Assembly: GCA_964354345.1 (NCBI GenBank)
Contig: CAYGZL010000067.1
Span: forward strand, 1-6,158
Length of the DNA stretch: 6,158 nt
Source: CAYGZL01 sp964354345
Lineage (GTDB): Bacteria; Chloroflexota; Anaerolineae; Anaerolineales; UBA4823
Direction: 5' to 3'
Each line of letters opens with the position of its first letter. Positions within the stretch are counted from its first letter, which is position 1. Made by a program: the position numbers and the translations under genes. Below are positions 1 to 6,031 of the stretch, in pieces. The notes beneath the pieces were generated by a model that saw only the letters and a program-made list of their open reading frames with translations, did not search any database and had not been told where the DNA came from.

Positions 1-124
1 GGCGAGGATGCTGATAAAAATCAATCCCCGTCAGGTAAGTTTCTGCATCGGGACAAGACCAGTGCTCCCAATGCACGATTTGACGTGGACCCTGGCCTAA
101 GAAAGTGGCTGAACGATCATCCAT
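1..124 (-). CDS. Partial CDS (5' end only), possible uroporphyrinogen decarboxylase-like protein
   Basis: An open frame starts at an ATG at 122-124 and runs leftward off the window, giving 41 codons. The fragment carries a His/Trp-rich stretch (HWEHWSCPDAETYLTGIDFY) at about residues 18-37. This resembles, from memory, the N-terminal part of uroporphyrinogen-decarboxylase-fold proteins found beside corrinoid methyltransferases, but too little is present to be sure. The frame stays open upstream to a TAA near 172-174, so a start a few codons earlier (for example a TTG near 152) is possible. No clear Shine-Dalgarno precedes the ATG. It lies 41 bp downstream of the toroid-repeat gene on the same strand and may belong to the same transcript. 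Being coding is likely; the family is a guess. Confidence 0.5.
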   Translation of the reverse strand, partial: MDDRSATFLGQGPRQIVHWEHWSCPDAETYLTGIDFYQHPR

Positions 125-165
125 GCAGCGAAAGTTCCAGGTGCAAAGTCCCAACCACTCGAGGG

Positions 166-990
166 TTAAATCCAGTTAAATGACCGTAAAACCAAGAGGT
201 TATTCACTGTGTTCCAACTACGCCAATTCTCGCTGTAGGGCGTCGGCCAACCACCATCCTCGGTCTGCTCAGCCAGCAATGAATGCAGGCGCTGATTGAG
301 AATATTTCGCGGCAGACAGCGGCCGGCGAAGGAGCGTGGAGAACGGATATAGTCGAAAAAGTGAGTGCCGTCCAGCTTATTCAGTGCATGTTGGCGGATC
401 AGCCACCAGAGCAAACCTGAGCGGAAAAACTCAGCCTCAGGTGAATCCCAATCAGGCAAAAAATAACAGGCATAGGGACGGACCTCATAGAAGTCGCCAG
501 TGGCAACCTCCTCAAGGCGACTTAACCGGTTAAAAAGCGCCTCGACCCGCTCCAGCAGCGCCAGAGGAGCATAGCCCAGCTCGATGAGCAAACCTGCCAG
601 GGTACAGGCTGGGTTAAGGTTCGGCCACTTCCAGGCCTGGAACCAGGGCGCCAGGGGGTGTTGGTAGATCTCGGGGGTGAAGCGCCAGCCACCGGCTTCA
701 TCCTGGGTGGTCGCCAGATATGTCAGGACATTCTGCAGGAGAGGATGATCGCGGGCGACGCCGGCCTGGACGCAGACAAGTAAAGCTAACTCGACGGCGA
801 AGGGGTTGCTGTGCGGCGCGGCAATGTCCACTTCCAGGCCAAAGAAACCACCATCCGAATTCTGGTACCTCGCCAGCACCGCCAGCAGCTCTGCCTGGGA
901 GAGCTCCCCAAAGTGGTAGGCGAACCGCGCCTGATCAATATCGCGACCATGCGCCTGAATAAACTCGCCAGCTTTTCGAATCGTGTCCAT
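166..990 (-). CDS. Prenyltransferase/squalene-cyclase-like alpha-toroid repeat protein
   Basis: A 274-residue protein with no signal peptide, probably cytoplasmic. It shows QW-type repeats of the terpene cyclase/prenyltransferase alpha-alpha toroid fold: ARYQNSDGGFFG at about 40-51, TTQDEAGGWRF at 94-104 and EQTEDGGWPTPYSENW at 241-256. At this length it is far smaller than a squalene-hopene cyclase (over 600 residues), and the class II cyclase acid motif DxDD is not visible. It is therefore better called a toroid-domain protein of unknown substrate than a cyclase. The frame is open further upstream (ATGs at 1020 and 1074), but those starts overlap the ClbS-like gene. The ATG at 988-990 lies 5 bp after that gene's stop and has a GGGGAAAG sequence 8 nt upstream, so I chose it. 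Translational coupling to the ClbS-like gene is likely. Fold call good, function unknown. Confidence 0.8.
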   Translation of the reverse strand: MDTIRKAGEFIQAHGRDIDQARFAYHFGELSQAELLAVLARYQNSDGGFFGLEVDIAAPHSNPFAVELALLVCVQAGVARDHPLLQNVLTYLATTQDEAGGWRFTPEIYQHPLAPWFQAWKWPNLNPACTLAGLLIELGYAPLALLERVEALFNRLSRLEEVATGDFYEVRPYACYFLPDWDSPEAEFFRSGLLWWLIRQHALNKLDGTHFFDYIRSPRSFAGRCLPRNILNQRLHSLLAEQTEDGGWPTPYSENWRSWNTVNNLLVLRSFNWI

Positions 991-995
991 GCGAA

Positions 996-1493
996 TTACT
1001 TTCCCCGGGTTTTCAACCATTGGCGGATATACTTCTTCGCCCAGGCGTCGTGGTTGGCATATGCGTTCAGCCACCCGATGACGGCGCCTTTACCGATAAA
1101 GCGGTATTGTCCGTACGTGAGCATTTCATCTTCGGGCATCGCCTCGACCATATCCATGAAGGACTGATGAGTAGAGTGGAAGTAAGTCAACACCTCGCTC
1201 AGGGATTGATCCTTATGGCGGGCATAGATGCGCACGTTGAAGTCCTCGAACTGCTTCCAGTTTAAACCGGATTCGATCTCCGCAACGGGATCGCCCTGAC
1301 GGGCAGACGCAACCCAGATGGGCATGTGAGCTTCCCAGTCGGCCAGGTGAGCCAGGATATCCTTGATCGACCACACACCGACGACGCCGGGTTGAGTCAT
1401 CTGCTCGGGGGTCAGGTGCTCCAGGTTTTGGAGCAAGCGACGACGCTCAGTGTTGAGCTGCTCGATGATTGCAGTTTTGGTAGAAGATTTCAT
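996..1493 (-). CDS. ClbS/DfsB family (DinB-like) four-helix bundle protein
   Basis: A 165-residue protein matching the ClbS/DfsB (DUF1706) family in length and layout. It has an N-terminal amphipathic helix, then GVWSIKDILAHLADWE at about 39-54, and a C-terminal segment NHDAWAKKYIRQWLK at 147-161. H49 and H148 sit where DinB-superfamily proteins place metal or active-site histidines. Characterised ClbS is a cyclopropane hydrolase that protects a producer from colibactin; most family members are uncharacterised and no colibactin-type cluster is visible here, so a resistance role is not implied. The gene follows the membrane protein gene by 63 bp and precedes the toroid-repeat gene by 5 bp. The sequence before the ATG is poor in purines, with no obvious Shine-Dalgarno. 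Confidence 0.85.
   Translation of the reverse strand: MKSSTKTAIIEQLNTERRRLLQNLEHLTPEQMTQPGVVGVWSIKDILAHLADWEAHMPIWVASARQGDPVAEIESGLNWKQFEDFNVRIYARHKDQSLSEVLTYFHSTHQSFMDMVEAMPEDEMLTYGQYRFIGKGAVIGWLNAYANHDAWAKKYIRQWLKTRGK
999..1006 (-). promoter_or_regulatory. Ribosome binding site of toroid-repeat gene
   Basis: GGGGAAAG on the minus strand, 8 nt before the ATG at 990 and lying inside the last codons of the ClbS-like gene. It decides in favour of the 990 start over the longer open frame and suggests translational coupling. Confidence 0.5.
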
Positions 1494-1556
1494 AGATCGA
1501 AGACGTTTTACAGCACGAGTTCGAGTTAGAACAAAGGCCTGGCTGGGTCAGATCGC

Positions 1557-1940
1557 TCAGGATTTCTTTTTCAAACTCAGGAAAAGCACCCCTCCCCACA
1601 GGATCGCTGATATCGCCAGAAATCCAAAGATGAACCAGACGATAAAGGGATAATAATAGGCAGCCACCAGATGGCGCAGGAAACCCACCGCGCCGAGTGC
1701 GCAGAATATAATATGGGTGATGGCCATGGACTGCACCTCTTCGGGTTCCATCCCTCGGAAGGTATGGTATGAGGCCCAGGCCAGTGCGATCAGCGCTGCG
1801 CCTAATAAGCGGAAGAGTAGCGGCGCCCAACCCTCCAATCCAACACCAACAAACCGTCCAGGTGCGATCAATAATGGCACGCCGATGATCAATTCAATTA
1901 CGGCATAGATCAGGAATAGAATCTTGGTAGTCCTTAACAT
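1557..1940 (-). CDS. Small integral membrane protein, about four TM helices
   Basis: A 127-residue hydrophobic protein with four likely membrane helices, at about residues 6-27, 38-56, 72-92 and 97-121, ending in a basic LKKKS tail that is probably cytoplasmic. The pattern of helix 1 ending in a Pro-Gly turn (LLIAPGRFVGVG) followed by an LFRLLGAALIALAW helix resembles many small uncharacterised four-helix bacterial membrane proteins (DUF4345/DoxX-like in appearance). I cannot name the family and no catalytic residues stand out. The ATG at 1938-1940 has a strong GGAGGGAG upstream, making the start secure. It is the first gene after a 158-bp gap and probably leads a transcript into the ClbS-like and toroid genes. 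Confidence 0.8.
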   Translation of the reverse strand: MLRTTKILFLIYAVIELIIGVPLLIAPGRFVGVGLEGWAPLLFRLLGAALIALAWASYHTFRGMEPEEVQSMAITHIIFCALGAVGFLRHLVAAYYYPFIVWFIFGFLAISAILWGGVLFLSLKKKS

Positions 1941-1941
1941 A

Positions 1942-1949
1942 CTCCCTCC
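1942..1949 (-). promoter_or_regulatory. Strong ribosome binding site of the membrane protein gene
   Basis: GGAGGGAG on the minus strand just upstream of the ATG at 1940. With the Gfo/Idh/MocA site it is one of the two best Shine-Dalgarno sequences in the window. Confidence 0.75.
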
Positions 1950-1993
1950 ATTTTTAGTCTATACGGGTCAGTGCGTACGTTCTGCTGAGATGT

Positions 1994-2022
1994 ATCGTAA
2001 CACTAATTGCTTAAAATGGAAA
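1994..2022 (-). promoter_or_regulatory. Candidate sigma70-type promoter for the leftward genes
   Basis: On the minus strand TTTCCA (2017-2022) and TACGAT (1994-1999) are separated by 17 bp, each matching 4 of 6 consensus bases. They sit 54 bp before the membrane protein start in the 158-bp gap (1941-2098) after the GNAT gene. The gap is AT-richer than its surroundings and holds no gene I can support. The motif match is weak and could be chance. Confidence 0.25.
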
Positions 2023-2098
2023 CAAATTCGTGCTTTTCCACAATGCACAGTCAGATGGGAAAATCAGCTGGACGATGCGAATTGTTATGGCGTGGCCC

Positions 2099-2617
2099 TC
2101 ACCAGGGTAATCCGCAGAGGTCTACTTCGCCGTCCGGCCAGCAGTTACCCAGAACCGGCAGCACCATCGTCAGGCCATCGTTCTGGCCGCGCCTATCCGG
2201 CTGAGCAAAAAACATCGCCGCGGCGATGGTCTGCCAACCCAGGCGTGTGTAGTACCCCTCCATACGGGGTTCGCAGATCAATAATCCGAACTCAACTGCC
2301 AACGGATCGCGCATATATTCCGCTGCCCGTCTCATAGCCAGAGTCGCGAACCCTTGCCGGCGATATTCCGGGAGCGTCGCCACGCCTCCAATACCGCCTA
2401 ACCTGATTGGTCGTTGATTGACCAGGCCCACTCGCTCAATGATTTCGAGCTGGCTGACCAGGATTTCACCTACACGCACCAGAACCCACCAGTCGGCGGT
2501 TGCCCAGGTCCAGTCGCCTGGCTGAGGGGGAAACACTCGCTGGGCAAGATCCCGGATCTTGACAGATTCGTTTGAGGAAATGGAGGCGGTGGATAGAATA
2601 GTAACGGTTAAATTCAT
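2099..2617 (-). CDS. GNAT family N-acetyltransferase
   Basis: A 172-residue protein from the chosen start. It has the acetyl-CoA-binding motif A of the GNAT superfamily, GVATLPEYRRQGFATLAM at about 78-95, where RRQGFA is the pyrophosphate-binding loop. The later beta-strand/helix LLICEPRMEGYYTRLGW at 112-128 has the conserved Tyr-x-x-Leu-Gly-Trp end typical of motif B. GNATs transfer an acetyl group from acetyl-CoA to an amine; the substrate cannot be read here. The frame extends upstream to 2713, but that would overlap the methyltransferase gene by 65 bp. The ATG at 2615-2617 lies 31 bp after that gene's stop and begins an ordinary N-terminus, though no good Shine-Dalgarno is visible. It is probably co-transcribed with the methyltransferase. 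Confidence 0.85.
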   Translation of the reverse strand: MNLTVTILSTASISSNESVKIRDLAQRVFPPQPGDWTWATADWWVLVRVGEILVSQLEIIERVGLVNQRPIRLGGIGGVATLPEYRRQGFATLAMRRAAEYMRDPLAVEFGLLICEPRMEGYYTRLGWQTIAAAMFFAQPDRRGQNDGLTMVLPVLGNCWPDGEVDLCGLPW

Positions 2618-2648
2618 ATTCACACTTTGTAAGTCGATTAATGGCACA

Positions 2649-3422
2649 TTACGCCCGTTGTTTCGAACTGATAACATCTTCAGCAGTCGTTGCGAGCGAA
2701 CTTTGCGAAGCAATCTCAGCCTTTATGCCTACCCTTTCACCATATAATCCAATATTTTGTCCTTTAAAATTAAGCCGGAAGGGGTGAATTACTCGCGCCT
2801 GCCGCAGCGCATAATCGGCCAGGCTCTCCAACCAGTGCACACCCAGCGGCGGATAGAATGGCTCGTCAATCACACAGCATGGGAAAATCACAAACCCACA
2901 GCCATAGTACGCTGCAGCATCAATAATTTTCACATTGCAGCCGTGAGCATGCAAACCGATCAACAGATCGAAACCGGCGGCTTGTTCCGGCTCAAATTGC
3001 GCCTGGAGGCGATTCGGGACCTCTTGAGGTTTGATTTTAACGCGAGCACCGGTGAGGATGTCTTTGTACTTATCTGGCAGGGCTTGCCAGATCGGATCGA
3101 TCACGGTCATCTCCCAACCGCTTTTCGCCAATAAATAGCTGAGCAGCCCTTTTCCGCCTCCGATGTCAGCCGCTTTACAGGATGTAAAATTTTGGATTAA
3201 CCATTGGTGCAGCAACTGAAAGCGAAATTTCTTCATCCGCAGCAGGCGGCTCGAATCAGCCACGGATTGGATAACCTGCCCCTGAAGAGTAAGAATATTC
3301 TGGGTGTTCTCATCGCCATCTACTGAGCCAGCTTCAAATTCTGCTTCAGTCATTGGCGTAGACATTCGATGGAGAGTCTCAAATACTCGCTCTGCGCGTA
3401 ACCTGGCTTTGGCTTTGGTCAT
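2649..3422 (-). CDS. Class I SAM-dependent methyltransferase (Methyltransf_32-like)
   Basis: A 257-residue protein with a helical N-terminal part (1-80) and then a Rossmann methyltransferase core. AADIGGGKGLLSYLLA at about 84-99 is motif I, which binds S-adenosylmethionine, and MTVIDP at 105-110 carries the acidic ribose-binding end of strand 2. GLHAHG (156-161) and FPCC (180-183) match in position and spacing the GLHxxG and CC motifs of the PF13679 group, which includes METTL25/RRNAD1-type enzymes; this placement is from memory. The substrate (RNA, protein or small molecule) is unknown. The last 25 or so residues look like an unstructured tail. The ATG at 3420-3422 shares the CATG with a plus-strand ATG at 3421. 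No Shine-Dalgarno is evident before it. Confidence 0.8.
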   Translation of the reverse strand: MTKAKARLRAERVFETLHRMSTPMTEAEFEAGSVDGDENTQNILTLQGQVIQSVADSSRLLRMKKFRFQLLHQWLIQNFTSCKAADIGGGKGLLSYLLAKSGWEMTVIDPIWQALPDKYKDILTGARVKIKPQEVPNRLQAQFEPEQAAGFDLLIGLHAHGCNVKIIDAAAYYGCGFVIFPCCVIDEPFYPPLGVHWLESLADYALRQARVIHPFRLNFKGQNIGLYGERVGIKAEIASQSSLATTAEDVISSKQRA

Positions 3423-3893
3423 GGAAATATCATCTCAGTTGAGTAATATTACCATAACGACGCCGCTGAGCAGCTCACCTGTCTGGATTCGCCGGCGGGG
3501 CGGATGTGTGCGCACAGGCTGCCTGATTGTTGTAATTCCACTTGTGTTGATCCTGCTGCTGGTAGGCTGGGTGGCAATCGTGCAGACCCATCTGCTAGAG
3601 AAAGCAGGACTGCGCCAATCGCCGGAGGACCGCCTGCTGGGAGGAGCGCCTGACTTTGAGGCAGCCCAGGCTCTAAAAGCAGAGTTGTTATCGGCTGGCT
3701 TCAGCGACGCCGGGCTGGGGGTGGCGGTTTTACCAGGAAAGACAGGGGTTATAACCTGGCTGTGGTCGTGGTGGATGCGTCGCTGGGGTTTCAGGGCAGC
3801 GGAAGCGGAGAATTGATCCTGGAAAGCTTCCAACGCCTGGCGACCAGCGCTTCCGCTGATCAATATTCCGTTGGCAGGGTGGCAGTGCATTAT
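3421..3893 (+). pseudogene. Frameshifted, truncated membrane-anchored protein of unknown family
   Basis: The frame from the ATG at 3421 encodes a basic segment (WIRRRGG), one membrane helix at about residues 34-54 (CLIVVIPLVLILLLVGWVAI), and an extracytoplasmic part with ALKAELLSAGFSDAGLGVAV at about 84-103. Near 3745 the sensible reading moves to another frame. The original frame degrades into a Trp/Arg-rich run that stops at 3814-3816, while the second frame gives GYNLAVVVVDASLGF and continues to VGRVAVHYI at about 3893. Adding one G to the run at 3745-3748 would join them as KTGGYNLAVVVVDASLGF. After VAVHYI the reading becomes a lipoprotein signal peptide, so the C-terminus seems lost. The true start is uncertain; GTG at 3508, after a G-rich stretch, is an alternative. 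I do not recognise the family. The frameshift may be a sequencing error or real decay. Confidence 0.6.
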
Positions 3894-4576
3894 ATCGTAG
3901 CATGGTTATGCCTGGTGCTCAGCTTAACCTTGACCAGTTGCGAATTATTAGAGTTGTTCGGGGAAAGTGAAGAAGGGCAGGTGAAAAGCTCCAGCGAAGA
4001 ATGGATGGAAGTCCATGGATTCACCCCGCTCAATGACGATAGCTCGGTAAACGCGGATAGCGTGGCGAAAGTAGCTAAACGCGTGGTTACCGATTCAACC
4101 GGCGACCCTGAAGTGGACGCGGCTCTGGGTAGTGATGGCGCGATTTCCAAGATCAAGGAAGCCGACCGGCTGAATGAAAAAGCCTGGGAAGAGCGTGATG
4201 ATGCATATTTAAACCAGGCGATCAAGCTGCGCACCGAAGATTGGACTTATCGTATTTCGCGCGCCACCTTGAACATGGATGTATAGGTTTACCCGGATGA
4301 GAAGAAGGTGGATGGGGATTTCCAGACGGCTGAGAAGCTGCCTGGCACTGGCAAGCAAGAGCGAATCTAGTAAGCTGAGTATGGCATCGAATGTATGGAG
4401 CGAGTCAAAAAGCACCTGACCAAGATCGATATACCCGGAGAACCGGCTACCTGTGGCAACAACCCTACGTCTGCGAGAAGGTGTTTACCTAACTGGCGCA
4501 CTATTACAACATCCTGGCTGACCAGACCGGTCGCAGTGATTACCGGGAGCTGGCGCAGCAGAATCAACGCGATTAG
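3885..4576 (+). pseudogene. Decayed lipoprotein gene with in-frame stops and a frameshift
   Basis: From a possible GTG start at 3885 the frame encodes a hydrophobic segment ending in a lipobox (LTLTSC, Cys codon 3939-3941). An acidic Ser/Glu linker and a helical, charged domain follow (for example AISKIKEADRLNEKAWEERD), slightly reminiscent of tetratricopeptide-like helices. The frame hits TAG at 4284, yet protein-like sequence continues beyond it (FQTAEKLPGTGKQ) to TAG 4368 and TAA 4371, then MERVKKHLTKIDIPGE. Near 4440 the reading shifts by one base to TGYLWQQPYVCEKVFT, hits TAA 4490, and continues LAHYYNILADQTGRSDYREL to a TAG at 4574-4576 that may be the native stop. Three internal stops plus a frameshift argue for true decay. 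The signal peptide lacks an N-terminal basic residue, so its start is unclear. Family not recognised. Confidence 0.65.
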
Positions 4577-4681
4577 AGCATGTGCTCTCCTTAGCAGTGA
4601 AGAAAGTGGACGCGGATAATGTGCTTTTTCAATCGCCCCATCCATCTGGTGAAAGAGTTGGCTTTAGCCGGCTTGGGTTAA
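4577..4681. other. Intergenic remnant between decayed lipoprotein and Gfo/Idh/MocA stop
   Basis: These 105 bp separate convergently arranged sequences. One plus frame reads HVLSLAVKKVDADN at about 4579-4620, which could be a last scrap of the decayed gene or chance. An 8-bp direct repeat TTAGCCGG occurs at 4664-4671 and 4682-4689. I see no convincing terminator hairpin. Confidence 0.35.
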
Positions 4682-5971
4682 TTAGCCGGGGGTGTTAACC
4701 CTCGTTAACTCATCGCATATCTTTTGTTCATACTCCGTCAGATTAATCACTTTCCCCTCTAAACGAGATTTCTCGGCCGCGAAAGCCATCAGGTGGCTGT
4801 GAACCGAGACAGAAGCTGAGCTGAGCGGATTGGCGCGCTCGACTGGATCGGTGGAGCGCACCAGGCGGGCGAAGGTATGTAACAAACCCTCGTCACCGCC
4901 GCCATGCCCGGCGCCGCTGGCGGTGTGGATGACAGATCTTTGCCGAGTGACGAAGTCATGCACCTCAACTTCGTTTCGCTCCATATGGGCACGCAGCTCG
5001 CCGTGGGTGCCCATTACCTTCAGAGTGCGGCTGATTTCGTGGGTGAAAGCGCACATGGTAAAGACAGCCGTTGCGCCTCCTGCGAACTCCAGGTTCACCA
5101 CCTGATGGTCGACGACATCATTGTCGCAATGATAGACACAACGTCCATAAGGACCTTCGCGCAGGGCTTTCAGCTTGTTCTCTTCGGTTGGGTCAAGCGT
5201 GATCGCTGCGCCGAACCAATTCTGCTCATCAATATAGATCCGCAGGGCGGAGTAGGGGCACTGGCGTTCGATGGCGCAGCCATCCGTGCACCGCACCGTT
5301 GAGCCAGCGGGGGCATTCTCAGCCTTAAAGAGATGCAGCGAGCCGAAGGATGCCAGGCGTTGGCAGGGTTTGCCCATCAGCCAGGTCAGGATATCCAGGT
5401 CATGGCAGCTCTTGGACAGGATCATCGGGTTGGACTCGCGGCTGTTCCGCCAGTTGCCGCGCACGAAGCTGTGCGCCTGATGATAATAGCCGACATTCTC
5501 GTTGTGCTGGATGGAGACAATCTCCCCCAGAACACCCGAATCGATCACCTGCTTGATTGCTGCGAAGAAGGCTGTGTAGCGCAGAACGTGGCAGATCATC
5601 AGCAGGTGTTGATCAGCCTCGGCCTTGCGTGCTAATTTTAGGCACTCTACTGGATCCGGTGCCATCGGTTTCTCCAACAGGACATCGTACCCGCAATCCA
5701 GGGCGGCTATCGCCGGTGCGTAATGCATGCGGTCCAGCGTAGCGATCACCAGGGCTTCACACAGCCTGGGTTGAGCAAGCAGGTCCTGCCAATCTGCAAA
5801 GGTACGCTCGGGAGGCAGGTGATGCTGGCTGGCGAAGTATGCGCGCCGCTCAGGATTCGGTTCAGCGACGGCGACAAACTGGATCTCGTGTGGATATCGC
5901 CGGGCAAATCCGCCAAAGGTATAGATGCCGCGCCCGCCGGCGCCGATCAGAGCAGCCTGGATAGGTTTCAT
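4682..5971 (-). CDS. Gfo/Idh/MocA family NAD(P)-dependent oxidoreductase
   Basis: A complete 429-residue dehydrogenase. The N-terminal Rossmann domain opens with the dinucleotide loop ALIGAGGRGIYTFGGFA (7-23). The strand ending in VLLEKPMAP (97-105) carries the family's EKP motif. The C-terminal half has KSCHDLDILTWLMG (187-200), where K187, H190 and D191 occupy the catalytic and substrate-binding positions. Members oxidise or reduce sugars, inositols and similar polyols with NAD(P); the substrate cannot be read here. It also has cysteines at 228, 232 and 238 (CTDGCAIERQCPYSA) and 278 and 282 (GRCVYHCDND), a set I recall in a larger-than-usual subfamily, possibly a structural metal site (inference). 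The ATG at 5969-5971 has AAAGGAG 6 nt upstream, so the start is secure. It follows a probable alcohol dehydrogenase gene by 60 bp. Confidence 0.93.
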   Translation of the reverse strand: MKPIQAALIGAGGRGIYTFGGFARRYPHEIQFVAVAEPNPERRAYFASQHHLPPERTFADWQDLLAQPRLCEALVIATLDRMHYAPAIAALDCGYDVLLEKPMAPDPVECLKLARKAEADQHLLMICHVLRYTAFFAAIKQVIDSGVLGEIVSIQHNENVGYYHQAHSFVRGNWRNSRESNPMILSKSCHDLDILTWLMGKPCQRLASFGSLHLFKAENAPAGSTVRCTDGCAIERQCPYSALRIYIDEQNWFGAAITLDPTEENKLKALREGPYGRCVYHCDNDVVDHQVVNLEFAGGATAVFTMCAFTHEISRTLKVMGTHGELRAHMERNEVEVHDFVTRQRSVIHTASGAGHGGGDEGLLHTFARLVRSTDPVERANPLSSASVSVHSHLMAFAAEKSRLEGKVINLTEYEQKICDELTRVNTPG

Positions 5972-5977
5972 TGAGTA

Positions 5978-5984
5978 CTCCTTT
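5978..5984 (-). promoter_or_regulatory. Strong ribosome binding site of the Gfo/Idh/MocA gene
   Basis: AAAGGAG on the minus strand with a 6-nt spacer to the ATG at 5971; it fixes the start codon. Confidence 0.8.
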
Positions 5985-6000
5985 GCAATTGTTGGATAAT

Positions 6001-6022
6001 CCCCTTCCCTGTAGGGAAAGGG
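6001..6022. repeat. GC-rich short inverted repeat (hairpin) between two genes
   Basis: CCCTTCCCT and AGGGAAAGGG flank a 2-base loop, giving a near-perfect stem with one bulged A. It lies in the 60-bp gap between the alcohol dehydrogenase stop and the Gfo/Idh/MocA start. In the transcribed (minus) direction no T run follows the stem, so it is not a standard intrinsic terminator. It may be an RNA-stabilising or attenuating element, or a copy of a dispersed intergenic repeat; similar C/T-rich palindromes are common between genes in many environmental bacteria. Confidence 0.6.
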
Positions 6023-6031
6023 ACTGGCGGG

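Noticed and set aside
1020..1074. Earlier starts for the toroid-repeat gene at 1074 or 1020
   Set aside because: They overlap the ClbS-like gene and lengthen the N-terminus with unrelated residues; the 990 start has better spacing and a plausible ribosome site.
1447..1830. Open minus-strand frame of 127 codons overlapping the membrane and ClbS-like genes
   Set aside because: It overlaps two genes with clear protein character and reads as low-complexity Arg/Gly/Ser sequence.
1924..2337. Plus-strand frames (1924-2337, 2007-2204) spanning the gap and the GNAT 3' end
   Set aside because: They run antisense into a confident GNAT gene and have no ribosome site or domain.
3435..3890. Open minus-strand frame of 151 codons opposite the decayed anchored-protein gene
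   Set aside because: The plus strand has a membrane helix and a conserved-looking domain; the minus frame is Pro/Ser/Arg-rich with no family resemblance.
4664..4689. Direct repeat TTAGCCGG flanking the Gfo/Idh/MocA stop
   Set aside because: Eight bases only, with no associated mobile element; likely chance rather than a target-site duplication.
4694..4709. Two GTTAAC hexamers 10 bp apart
   Set aside because: They lie within the last codons of the Gfo/Idh/MocA gene and are explained by the coding sequence.
4904..5302. Open plus-strand frame of 132 codons opposite the Gfo/Idh/MocA gene
   Set aside because: It lies entirely antisense to a clearly coding gene and has no recognisable domain or good ribosome site; likewise the other plus frames at 4830-5974.
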